Assembly (NCBI GenBank): GCA_015698045.1
Contig: BLAL01000218.1
Span: forward strand, 682,001-746,000
Direction of reading: 5' to 3'
DNA: 64,000 nt
Origin: Rhizophagus clarus
Taxonomy: Eukaryota > Glomeromycota > Glomeromycetes > Glomerales > Glomeraceae
Numbering within the stretch: the stretch's first letter is position 1; every line of letters begins with the position of its first letter. Shown here piece after piece: positions 1-10,959 of the stretch. The notes below the pieces were generated by a model, which was given only the letters and a program-made list of their open reading frames with translations, did no database searches and was not told the origin of the DNA. A program made the position numbers and the translations under genes.

Positions 1-1652
1 TTTCAGATATCATTCAAGATAATAGATTTCTGATTTAATAGTGTATCAACTGGAACCATATTTTCATAATTATGTAGTCCTTGGAAGTTCTATTAAGTTT
101 TTATTAGGCTAAATGCCTCGACGCACACTAAGCAAAAATTTCATGTTGCAGAAATTCCTATCAAGACAAGTTCGCGCAAGCCAACCGAACAAAACTATTA
201 ACGGATAAGAAACCGAAATTGTGTAATATAATAGTGATTATGAGTAAACCTACTATTGTGTATCGTAACAGTTTAATAAAGTTTTACTTATTCCGATATC
301 GATATGCAGTACCTTATTAAAACAAACTTTTTTTTTTTAATTCATTCGAGAGCAGGAAGCGTTTACGAATTATTATATACTGGAAAAGTTCGTCAATTAA
401 TTTTGAATATCCTGGTAAAGCTAAATAGTGAATTATTTTAATCTTTTGTCAGATTATGGTAACATCAAAAAATACAGATTAGTTAATTTGCTTTACTGCA
501 TTAAAAGCAAAAGGATACGAATGAAGAAGATTACACAGAGAAATAGACGCTTAAAGAGTTTATTATCTTCTGATATCAGGAGTGAGGTTAAATATTTGGA
601 TGTGATGTTGCTTTTCTTGCAATTATTGTCGAGGTCTTAAATAATAATATAATCTATCGTAATTCTTTCTTTCCTTTACTATCAAATTTTAAACAACTGA
701 ATTTACTAAAATTTTTTATAATTTACCTTTAAAATTATTTATTGTTGATGTACTCATTCAATTATATATATATTTTTTATTAAATAACTTCAAAGAAATT
801 TTTTTTCCTAAAAAGTATTGTCCTTAAATTTGTAATTTTAAAATATCAATCGCGTATAATTTGTAGAGAACAATTTTTTTGTTGGTAAATATCATAACGG
901 ACCGGTCAATATCCTTAGAGAGTTGTAAAGAGTTGTAACGCGATATTATTTACTATCATCAAAATATTTGAGAGTTTAGAATTTGTTATGAGAATTTGAT
1001 CTATAGAAAGCAGTATTATGAAAAAAAAGTTCCATTTGGTTTAGATACTCGACATTGATTATCCATATGGCGGATTTATGGATTTCCGTATAATCCTTTT
1101 AATCTACAACAGCTGCTCATAAGTCAGCAAGAAACAAAATATTTGTTTCAATCTTTTTTTTTCGCTTATGATAAATTATCGATTTCTTCGAAAAAAATTT
1201 GGCATCACTAATCATCATTAGAAATTAGAAATATCCTAAATATCCTTTACCCGTCACAAATGTAACATTAAAGATCAATTAAATTCATCTCATATGTTTG
1301 AAACTTCGAATAAGTTATATGTGATTTATTTACTAAAATAATTTTTTTTTTCCTTGAAAAAAAAAAAAAAAAGAAAAAAAAAAGATAAATAGTGATAAAA
1401 GTACAAATTGAATATGATAACCCATAAATGATTAATTATACAGACCTAGATTACATTTATATTAATTATTTAACAAAAATACATATAATCCAAATCAGTC
1501 ACATTAACCCATTATATATATATATAAATTCTAATTATTAATTTTGTTTTTTTAAACTACATAAATATATACATACATATACGCATACGTATACGTATAT
1601 ATATAAAATATAAAATAAAGATTGTCCATTATTGTTTTTTTTACAAAAATGT
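1..1652. other. AT-rich intergenic DNA, no gene recognised
   Basis: No reading frame here looks like a protein I recognise. The longest frame (about 428-640, plus) opens with GTG and shows no domain, so I do not call it. There are A/T homopolymers, the largest near 1360-1383, and an AT/GT-type simple repeat near 1560-1612. The latter lies just past the end of the minus-strand membrane-protein gene and may belong to its 3' untranslated region. Confidence 0.5.
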
Positions 1653-2963
1653 CTAATGACCACCATCACCATAATAATCATTGGGATTATAATAATTCTG
1701 AGGCGGAGTAGGAGAATTTCTTGGATAACCAGGACCCATACCGGGAGAATTTGTTCTAGGATGTTGTGGTTGTTGATAAGGACTCCTATTAGGAGGTGGG
1801 CGTGGATAAGGTGGTTGAAATGGTTGTTGATAGGGAGGCTGTGATGGTTTTTGTTGATAAGGAGGCTGTGGTGGTTGTTGATAAGGAGGCTGTGATGGTT
1901 GTTGATATGGAGGCTGTGATGGTCGTTGATAAGGAGGCTGTGATGGTTGTTGATAAGGAGGCTGTGGCGGTTGTGGAGGGAAATAACCTTGCTGTGATGC
2001 GGGGGGAGGAGGAGTCTGATTATTATAACGTGGAGCATTATAATATGGGGCGCCACCAGAATATGGTTGTGGTGGTGAATATTGTTGTGGAGGAGGAGGA
2101 GGAGGATTATATTGTTGTTGTTGATATTGATGATGTTGATGCTGCTGCTGCTGTTGTTGTTGTTGTTGTTGTTGTTGATTTTGGATTGTACCAGGAGGAG
2201 GAAATAAACCAGTATGACCTGTAGGATAATGATCAGCGTTTGACAATGATGAAACAGGTATTCCGCTTCCTGGTGTTGGATGATGAACAGTCATTTCTTC
2301 GTGAATTGATTCATCATCAAAAGATGGAGGTCTCGCTTTTTGTTTAGGTACTCTTCTTGACCTCCGTGAATTCCAATACCAAAAGAATAAACCTAAAACT
2401 ATAAGTAATGATATACATGTAAATATTCCTATTAAAACTTTTTTCGCTGTACCAGCAGTATCAGTATTCAACGATGATTGATTTTGTATCGGTGGACCAA
2501 ACATATGACCAAAATCTTCACAAGATCTTTGATAATCATCAAAGTTTGCAATTTTTATATTAGGATTTCCATTTGAAAAACATGTTGATATACAAGATGA
2601 AAGCGCATCATAAGCATCTTGATCACATAAACAATTTGCAAGATCACTATCTAGAAAAATAAGAAAGAAGGTTAAATAAATTTCCGAATATTTTTTTAAA
2701 AAAAAAAAAATAAAATAATCAACGACGACAATAAAAACAAAATATTTCTTACTATCAACACCATATTCTAATGATGTAGCATTACTAGGAGGAGGACCAA
2801 ATTTTCCACCACAAGGAGCCAATATATTATTTAATATTACGCAAGGAGAACCATCTTGAGTGGAACAAGTATTTGAATCATCACTTGGTTGTGTGGATTG
2901 TGCGTGAACAAAATTTTTTGAATTTACTACCAGTAGTAAAATTAATACAAAAAACTTGTTCAT
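1653..2963 (-). CDS. Secreted/single-pass membrane protein with Cys-rich ectodomain and Pro/Gln-rich cytoplasmic tail
   Basis: An ATG at 2963 opens a typical signal peptide (residues 1-21, ending FVHAQ). A Cys-rich ectodomain with eight cysteines follows, including a CLC pair and a C-x3-C pair. One membrane helix (VLIGIFTCISLLIVLGLFFW) comes next, flanked inside by basic RRSRR. The long tail has polyQ and tandem PPYQQPSQ-like repeats. A GT-AG intron lies at 2651-2752 (102 bp; donor GTAAGA, acceptor TTTCTAG). Splicing it gives about 402 residues. The intron is a multiple of three and has no stop, so the unspliced frame is also open (436 codons). The architecture suggests a cell-surface sensor or anchor. 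The Cys spacing loosely recalls CFEM domains, but I do not claim one. No neighbour within 3 kb suggests a partner. Confidence 0.8.
   Translation of the reverse strand: MNKFFVLILLLVVNSKNFVHAQSTQPSDDSNTCSTQDGSPCVILNNILAPCGGKFGPPPSNATSLEYGVDSKKYFVFIVVVDYFIFFFLKKYSEIYLTFFLIFLDSDLANCLCDQDAYDALSSCISTCFSNGNPNIKIANFDDYQRSCEDFGHMFGPPIQNQSSLNTDTAGTAKKVLIGIFTCISLLIVLGLFFWYWNSRRSRRVPKQKARPPSFDDESIHEEMTVHHPTPGSGIPVSSLSNADHYPTGHTGLFPPPGTIQNQQQQQQQQQQQQHQHHQYQQQQYNPPPPPPQQYSPPQPYSGGAPYYNAPRYNNQTPPPPASQQGYFPPQPPQPPYQQPSQPPYQRPSQPPYQQPSQPPYQQPPQPPYQQKPSQPPYQQPFQPPYPRPPPNRSPYQQPQHPRTNSPGMGPGYPRNSPTPPQNYYNPNDYYGDGGH
1810..1980 (-). repeat. 24-bp tandem repeat encoding PPYQQPSQ
   Basis: The phrase GGAGGCTG recurs at 1834, 1861, 1885, 1909, 1933 and 1957, a 24-bp period with one 27-bp step. 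On the minus strand it encodes an octapeptide of the type PPYQQPSQ in the tail of the membrane protein. The copies differ by a few bases. Such in-frame repeats commonly vary in copy number. Confidence 0.85.
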
Positions 2964-5490
2964 ACTCTTATTTTCCTTTCTTTTTTAACCTGTTAACTTT
3001 TAAATAAGACAAATATTTAAAATAGTTTCGCTTATGAAATAAAATAAAAAGGTGTAAAGGTTGTCGTTTTTTGAAATTTCGAGTTTTTTTATTAATTTCG
3101 AACATGTATGTATTTAATTTAGCTTGTGTTACTATTTATTTTTAACAAGGAGAAGTTAAATAAACGTGAAATTATTTTTTTAAAAAGAATTACATTTATT
3201 CTTTCTCATCAACGATAATTCCATACAAGAACAGAATGAAGAAAGAAAGACAGGTTAAGTTGACGAAGAGGACAGAAAAAAAAAATTTTTTTTTTTTTTT
3301 TTTACAATAAAAAGTGAATTGCTCTAAAAAAATCAAAAAAAAAAATAACATGCATGTTATGCATTTTCCTCATATTTTACTTTACCATATTAATATAAGA
3401 TAAAAAATTCGATTACACCAATTTAGATTGTTTGTTTATCAGCAATGTAATGATTACAAAACTGTATAACCAAACCCCGGCTTAAATTAATCCTTGAATC
3501 GGAATTTACCGGTGAGCACAAAATCTTTCAAAAAATCATCTGATTTGTCGTTGTGTACTATTTATAGACACTTTCAGCAGAATTATAAATGACGGTATCA
3601 AGGAGTTGAGTTAAATTGGCCAGAATTCAGAAATAATTTATTTTATAAAGTAAATTAAAATGAACCAATAGACTGACAGATGCGCAAATTACTTTTTTCA
3701 AAATAAATTATATTTGGCAAAAACTATGTATAAAATATATGAATAATAATGATTTAGATGTGAATTTTTATATTTCAATATTAATTACCAGAATATTTTC
3801 CACAACGTACGTGATTCAATGATTTTTTTTTTTTGAAGGTAAATTTTCCGAACATTCCAAATAGAAAAAACAATACTATATCCGGTTGTTATTTGTTTGA
3901 TTTACAGACCCCCTTTTATTATCTCAACTATTACAACTAAAATCTCGGAATAAAGTAGGGGAAGTAGCACAGTTTTGTAATCTGCGGTTTTTACATGTAT
4001 TTTATAATAAATAGTACAATCAATGAAAAAAAAAAAGATATTAATTGGTAATTAGATTTGATGAACATTGTTATAAAATTTGAGAAATGTTGAATAATCA
4101 TTTTTTCTTGAAAAAAAAAAAAACGATTAATAATTTTATTATAGCAATGATATCATAGTGTGGCACTATAAACATTACGACAAAAGTAATTCAAATTCGT
4201 GGTTGCAAAAAAAACAAGGGTTTTTTTCTTTGGGAAAAAAAACGAATAAATAAGCAATAAGAATAGGGAAGCACAATTTTTTGTGGCCTTTTTTTTTGTT
4301 TGTCAGATGTGCGATTCTGTAACGCAGAATATTTTTATGCCTTGTATCTGCTGATGTAAAATTACTAATAATATCAATTATATCGTAAATGATAAGATAT
4401 AAATGGTATTATGAATAACAGATAAATAAATTATTTTAATTAAATTTTTTAATAAATCTAAACCAAGTAAAATCATTAATATTTAGTTAATAAATAGTAA
4501 ACACGGCTTAATTTAATAATAGAATTAATAATTGATGTTATTATTTAGAGTTATCTTTGAATATAAACTCGTTCATTATGAAATTATCTAAAAAGGCAAT
4601 TATTTTCTTGGTGTTTTTATTTATTTGATAATAACGATAGAGTAAAATGACGCCAAGAAAGATATTTCACATATTTATTTTTGGTCTTGTACTGAAGTAT
4701 TTGAGATACACAGTTTATTAGTCTACTAGATAGTAGATACTTGATACCCTTTAACTAGTTGAAAATCTAAACCTATAGTATGTATAATAGATTTAATCGT
4801 ACCAAAAATTGTTTCACAAATAGAATGGTCGAGAAATTCCAACATACGGTATGTTTTCTGGCAGAGTAAAAAAAAAAAAAAAAAAGAAAACCTTAGTAAA
4901 ATAATTATTATAAAATGTACTACTGAACACATAAATAATTATGTAGATGTACAGTACTTAAATAAGTTATTAAAGAAAAAGTCGTGTAACCATAATCGAA
5001 TAATGAATAATAATCTAAAAAAGGTACGTTATTTAGGTAATTTATTTAATTTATTACAACTTATAATATAATGCATAATTAGTTACGCTAAATATTATAA
5101 TTTGAAACTATTCTTAAATAAAAATAGTTATTATTAGAGTAATTGGTGGTTAATAATTTTTAATGTCCCGTGACCTGTATGACCAGACCCGACCAGAGTC
5201 GGGTCATAAATTTGGGTTTTGACCGTAGTTGATTTTCTGAAGACAATTTACCAGGTCATCGTACTATCAATTATCTAACCGGACATTAGCGCCCTAGAAA
5301 AGAAGGCTTTATAAATGAACTTTTGTTAAAGATTTTTAAGAAAGATATCTCAAATTTTATTTGTTTTTTAATTGTAAAGTGAATTATATCTCTACAATAA
5401 AATAAAGTATGAGGATATATATAGTTTAATTAAGAATATGAAAGAAAGAAAGTTCTGTAAAGAGATAAACATTCAATTAATAATAATAAT

Positions 5491-5521
<31 letters not shown>

Positions 5522-6571
5522 TGAATAATAAATTTGAAAATTGGGATACGTCATTTTGTTAAACATTTTTGTTGTATTAATTAGGAAATTGTAAGTAAAC
5601 TCCGAAATTTCCCAGTTAAGAATTAATTTTGCATTTAAGGTTACATTTTCACGAGATCCGTTCTGGACTAAAACGTCATTTATAATGAATGATTGAAAGC
5701 TGGTTTCGTCATCTAAAAATGGATGGATTTTAGAAGAATTTTCCTCATTTAAATTCTATTGATGCACAAAATTTTATAATAATAAAACAATATCAAAAAT
5801 AATAAATTCATGATGACATTTCGTGTTGCCATCTTTCGCGATCCTAAAGGACTTTAACAAGACCAATTAAAGTAAGAAATTATAAAGAAATTTAAATGAA
5901 TTCCTTACAATAATAAAATATCTTGCTAATTACATTATTACTTGATTAGATGTCTGCTGTATGAGAATGAAATAATGAGAAGTAAGAATGTATTAAATTT
6001 TCAGCGTAAGATTGTGCATTCAAAGAGATGTAAAATAAGTTAAAAAAGCTACGCAAAAAAAGTAGTCGTTTTGCGACATCATACCACTGTCATACAGTTG
6101 CATGACAACAGTTACATAATAGGGCGTTACGTAAAACATTAAACAACAGTTACATAATAGGCTGTTACGTAAAGCATTAGATGAGATTTATAGGGAACGT
6201 GATTTTATTTGTTCTTTCGTTATACATCTAACTTATTTTATTGATATCATACAAGAATATAATGTAAGAAGTTTACATATATTTGTCGTACAAATATGAT
6301 AATTCATTGTTAGAGAGAATTATTTTGTAATTGATTCATGTAGAATTTTTCTTTTCTAGGAAATTTAACTATTTTTTTTTAAATTTGTTCACGGAAGTTC
6401 TCTTTCAGGATTTTTAAATTAGATAATGTTTATTAAGAATTTTCGCATCCGAAAAAATAATAAAAAATTTGATTGATCAAACTCTTTTGACGAAATCCAA
6501 CTGAATTTCAGTTGAAATAATTTATATTTTCGAGATAAATTTCATAATTATTCTTAAAATTAAAATTTATT
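2964..6571. other. AT-rich intergenic region, no gene recognised
   Basis: About 3.6 kb of very AT-rich sequence with many A or T runs and an AT/ATT microsatellite near 5480-5522. A minus-strand frame near 4726-4932 has no recognisable domain. At 5165-5245 there is a short GC-richer patch with GACC/GGTC repeats, possibly a decayed inverted-repeat element. A 38-bp direct repeat near 6105 is listed separately. Confidence 0.5.
6105..6179. repeat. 38-bp direct repeat, two copies
   Basis: The phrase ACAACAGTTACATAATAGG starts at 6105 and again at 6143. Each copy continues into GTTACGTAAA and CATTA, with two or three mismatches. The copies are head to tail, about 430 bp upstream of the kinase relic. 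No function is evident. Confidence 0.7.
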
Positions 6572-7264
6572 ATGGATCAATCGAATAACATATCGTTAAC
6601 TAATCAAAAACGGAATATTTCTAAACCAAAACTTAAATATAAGTATCATGAATGTAATGGATGTAATCGAAGAAGGAGATATTACAATGAAGTTCAACAA
6701 ATTTGTCGTTTATGTTCTAGAGCAAAAACTATTCCATTAAGTGGAAATAAAGTTGTTGATGATTTTGTATTGTACACAATAACTAATGATTCTCAAGGAC
6801 ATGGGAAAAAGGAATACGTACCCTACAATAATTTTAGAGATGTAAAATTTACAAGGCTATTTGTGTTGAAGACCCAATAACTAATTGGAGTGAAAAAAAT
6901 AATCACGTGGAAAGATGACCATTGTTTTCAAGGAACTTAATAATTCTAAAAACCTTAATTCCAAGGAGTTAAATGTGGTGTTACTCATATTATATTATAT
7001 TAGCCATAAATCCTACTATAGAATAATTGGTTCTACAATTTTTATTTTAGATTAAGATATCTAATTCATATGCCTCAAAAAATGTTGATACATATCTCAA
7101 TAAATATTATGGAATAACTTAGCATCCTGTTACCCAAAATTTTATGATAATCACAGAATATTATGAGTCAGGAGATCTTACACATTATATAACTAATGAT
7201 TTTTTAATATTAGTTGGGAAGATAAATTAAAGAAATTACGAGATATTATTTACAGAATTATCGC
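6572..7264 (+). pseudogene. Kinase-family pseudogene, truncated by a Tc1-like insertion
   Basis: The ATG frame at 6572-6880 encodes the N-terminal module of the local kinase family. It has CNGC and CRLC cysteine pairs, followed by SGNKVVDDFVLYTITN. The family Gly-rich loop is deleted and the frame is lost near 6850. Matches continue in other frames: ITNWSEKN, then FKELNNSKN, then after an intron-like gap FMIITEYYESGDLTHYITN and KLRDIIYRII. Homology stops near 7264, in the middle of the N-lobe/hinge region, where a Tc1-like element begins. The 17091 gene, a paralogue in this window, shows what is missing: the catalytic loop and C-lobe. Not functional. Confidence 0.8.
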
Positions 7265-7974
7265 TCTTTTCAAATTAGTGCGCCCACCCTGATTGTGTAA
7301 CCACGTGAAAATCTAATTAGATTTCCCGATTTTCGCGATTTTCAAACGAACCCTTCTAATAAATTTTTTTGCCAACTCTGATTTATTATGCTTTCTTAGT
7401 GATTTCACAAAGCTTCTATAGTAAAATACGCGTCTACCAAGTTTCAAGTATATTACTTACCAAATATTAACTGATTTTCAAACTATAAAGTTATTTGTTT
7501 CTTGAAGATTTTCTTCTAAATATTTTTTTATCGGTTATTATGGCTAAAACTTTAGCTGAGGATCTCAAATGGCGCATTATACTTTTACATAATGATAAAT
7601 ATTCAAAAAGACAAATAGCTAATCTACTTTATATTGGAGAAACATTAGTTAAGAAAGTTATTCATATATATGCAAAGTGGGGTTGTGTAGTAAATCCGTG
7701 GAAACTTACACCAGGAAGAAAAAAAAGTTTTTAGTAGAAGTGATATGAATGTAAGTACAATTTAAATTGTAAATTAGACCAAATACTTGTTTGATAGTCA
7801 AACTTATATTATAATTTGTGAATATTAGGTGTTGCGTGATATTGTTCATGAACATGTTGATTATTATCTTGATGAATATATTGAAGAAATGCAAGCATGA
7901 ACTGGAAAACGTGTTTCTGTTTCAACTCTATGGAGATCATTGGCTTATTGTGGTATTACATGTGAAAAGGTATA
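7265..7974 (+). mobile_element. Tc1/mariner-like element, 5' part with broken transposase
   Basis: An ATG at 7540 opens a helix-turn-helix domain (MAKTLAEDLKWRIILLHND, then SKRQIANLL) of the Tc1/IS630 type. The frame breaks in the A run near 7723, but the match resumes (FSRSDMN). An apparent intron follows, and then VLRDIVHEHVDYYLDE with a stop and STLWRSLAYCGITCEK. No DDE catalytic region is present, because a pogo-type element is inserted immediately after an AAG/GTATGT splice-donor-like site. The left boundary (about 7265) is where kinase homology ends. I could not find a matching right inverted repeat downstream, so the 3' half is lost or unrecognised. Confidence 0.75.
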
Positions 7975-7997
7975 CAGTATCACCTCCATAAGTGCAC
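7975..7997 (+). repeat. Left terminal inverted repeat of the pogo-type element
   Basis: This 23-bp sequence is the exact reverse complement of 10854-10876 and directly follows a TA. Confidence 0.9.
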
Positions 7998-8223
7998 GCA
8001 CCTTGGGCCCAGCAATGCACATGCATTTAGGGAGGGTGTGTACCTAAGGAACAACCAATAGAAAAATAGATGACATTACACAAATTAGAAATCTAATTTT
8101 ACTTAAATTTTATAGCATATCTGATATCTAACCATGCGCAACTTTATTCTATAATCACAATGCATTCAAATAAAACTTTATTTGTTAATTTATTTAATGA
8201 AAATAAGCGTCAATATTGGCTTG

Positions 8224-9886
8224 TCACATTGCGGTTGTTTTTTTGAACCTTAAAAAATTTTCAACCTTTCTTACTAATCTAATATACTCCTCCACATTAT
8301 CCTGCTGTAATAGGAAGGTGTGCACATTTTCTAAACTAGACATTGCAACGTTAGTACTAATAATGGGTTTTTCATTGCTATCATCTGTTTCTTCTAAATC
8401 CACATTCTCCTTATCAGTATTTCCAAAGAGATATACAAGCTCTTCAATGATTTGATCGTCTTTAGGGATTTCATAAACAACACTCTCATCAGGTATATTA
8501 AGAAACTCTTCTGCCTGCATTGGATGAGAGAAATTAAGGACTTGAAGTGCATTCGCAATATCATTAAATACTAAGTTTTCTTGTTGGCAAATATCCCCTG
8601 ACAAATCACCACTTGCATCATAAAGAATTTTTGTGTAACTCCAGCAGTTACGAACTACTTTAGCATCTACATCATCCTAAGCTTGAATGACATAACGGAT
8701 TGCCTGTAAAACATCCATGCATAAATCTTCTGTGCGGTTACCTGCCTCTACGTATTGCAGCAATAACCTTTGAAAAAAGCAGTTATATTTGATTGCTATA
8801 ATGTATATTAAATATAATACGGTAATTTACCTTACCTTACATGAAAATGACGATAATGTCTTTTAAAGGACATGATTATTCTGGCGTCCATTGGCTGGAT
8901 TTTAGACGTTATATTTGGTGGCAAAAAGTGAATATCAGTATATTGTAAGATAAGATCAACTAATTTATGACTGGGGCAGTTATTGAGAAGAAGTAACACA
9001 CGTTGGCCTTAATGTTTTAGACCAACTTGACAATCAAACTCTTGTAACCATTCCTGGAAGAGTGATGTAATCATCCAAGCTTTGGCATTATTATGGTATG
9101 TGATGGGCATAGCTTGGATTCTTATATTTTTAAAACAGCGTGATCTTTCAAATTTTCTGATAATCAAAGGTTTCAATTTATGCGAGCCATCAGCATTCGA
9201 ACACAATGTAATCAAAAGATGTTTTTTGTTCACTTTACATCCAGTGAGGCATTTTATTGTGAGTGTTTGATCAGGTTCTAATCTACGAATTATCAATATG
9301 GTTTACATGAGATAAGTATAATAATTTTGTAATAAAGTCATTTTTTTTACTATTAAAAATTTACCTATAAAATAATCTGGTCTCGTCCATGTTGTATATT
9401 CTTTTGGGAGGGTAGCTTGAGCATTGTTTCCTTAATAAAGGCAATGCATCAGCAATAGCGACTTCATCAGCAGATGAAGCTTCTTCTTCAAGTTTTCGTT
9501 AGCAGATTCCATTATAGTTCTTGAATTTTTAAATGCGTCTTGAGAAATATTCAATCTATCAGTAATCATCCTGGCTTTTTTGACAAGGATCGCATCACTC
9601 AAAATTGTTTGATGCTGATAATTTAAGATGAATTCCTTAAGTGCTAGTTCAAGGGCCAGATAGATAACTGGTTTATGCCACTTCTTATTTGGACTGGTAA
9701 TTTCTGTGTTAAGTCTTTCTTCTACTGTTTGTAGGATACGAGTAATAGTACTTTTATTTACTCTTACACCTACTTTTCTTCAATTCAACTAACATACTGA
9801 GTCTGAGTTCTCTTACTATTATCACAATCATAAACACAAAGTTCTCACTTTTGAGTTTCAGTTAATGTGGTTCTTTTAAGAGACAT
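8224..9886 (-). pseudogene. Pogo/Tigger (CENP-B-type) DDE transposase, decayed
   Basis: The gene starts at the ATG at 9886 (MSLKRTTLTETQK, then a stop), with a decayed DNA-binding region. The first catalytic motif reads YNMDETRLFY near 9365-9420. An 82-bp intron (9283-9364) follows. The open stretch 9009-9296 contains LTGCKVNKKHLLITLCSNAD, then KPLIIRKFERSRCFKN and WLQEFDCQVGLKH, typical of DDE_1. After a stop (KH then TAA) the frame continues with RVLLLLNNCPSH, where the family usually has the second catalytic Asp (LDNCPSH). HFLPPNITSKIQPMDARII follows. The C-terminal region 8224-8604 is open. Several stops and the D-to-N change make it inactive. Confidence 0.85.
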
Positions 9887-10853
9887 TTTTAAAGATGTTT
9901 GGCTGATTTTGATGTTATTAAATATAAAAATGAAATCATCATTCTTTTCCTTAATTTAGATACATGACAGATTCAAACAATCTATTTATGCGACAATTTC
10001 ATGATCTCCTTAAAAAACCTTCCTGACTAATACTAATTTGGAATAATCAGTTCACACGCTAGTAATTAACAGTTCTCACATTTCTTAATCCTAAGTTTAT
10101 AAGAGAAACTTTGGAATTTCATATAATCATTTTGATTGCTGTTGGAGGATTTGGAACCACTTTAGTATCAATTATAAAAGTTTGAATTTTCCAAAACTCA
10201 ATTTTTCTACATATCAAAACTTTTCAAAAATAATTTTAATGGTAGCGGTCTGAAATTATGTCAATTCAAATTGATCTGATAATCTGAATTAAAATTCGTC
10301 CAACAATTTCTGTGGATTGATTCTTAAATGCATCAGATTATGTCATCTATATTGCAATTCAAATTGTATAAAAACTGAAAATGATTAAAATTTTTCATTT
10401 TTGCAATTTAAGAGAGTTCTTATGCTGCTTTTAACTATATACAGTATAAATATATTAAATATAATCATGTTTCTCTTGTCCATACCCTTTTTTAAAACTT
10501 TTTTTTCATAATTCCAGTGACATTCTTGTTTTCTCATGTCTCTTTAAAATTTTAGCATTTTCTAAGCAAATTTTAATTATTATGATAGCGATTTTGTATG
10601 AAAAATAAATATTGTTTTAAAAAATATTTATTAATTTCATTTAAAAAGGCTTGAAATGAAATGACAAATTATTCAATGATTGGTTAACCTTATTTACTAA
10701 TCACATGAATGCATTTATGAAGAGTATTCAATTATACCTGGGACTTGGAATTTCATGCACATGCAGAACATAGAGGGTGTGCACTTAGCTCTAAGTTCCT
10801 AGCTTGGGACCAAGCAATGGAGTGCATATGCAGAGGGAATGCATTTATAAAGG

Positions 10854-10876
10854 GTGCACTTATGGAGGTGATACTG
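10854..10876 (-). repeat. Right terminal inverted repeat of the pogo-type element
   Basis: Exact reverse complement of 7975-7997, followed by a TA that pairs with the TA before the left end. Confidence 0.9.
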
Positions 10877-10959
10877 TATGTGATTTGCATATTGTATAGC
10901 CCCTATTCTTCAGCAATAATTTTTTTGATATTGAATACTGTGCATTTCAAATGATCAGA

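Larger units (their letters stand above)
7975..10876. mobile_element. Pogo/Tigger-type DNA transposon with TA target duplication
   Basis: Perfect inverted ends begin CAGTATCACCTCCATAAGTG (7975) and are mirrored at 10854-10876. TA dinucleotides flank both sides (7973-7974 and 10877-10878), as expected for the Tc1/mariner/pogo superfamily. Inside is a minus-strand transposase relic (8224-9886). Sub-terminal sequences also pair imperfectly around GCACATGCAT. The element is 2,902 bp and sits inside the Tc1-like element. Bases 9890-10740 hold no recognisable gene. Confidence 0.88.

Noticed and set aside
1796..2224. 142-residue plus-strand frame rich in Val and Glu
   Set aside because: Antisense of the Pro/Gln repeats of the membrane protein.
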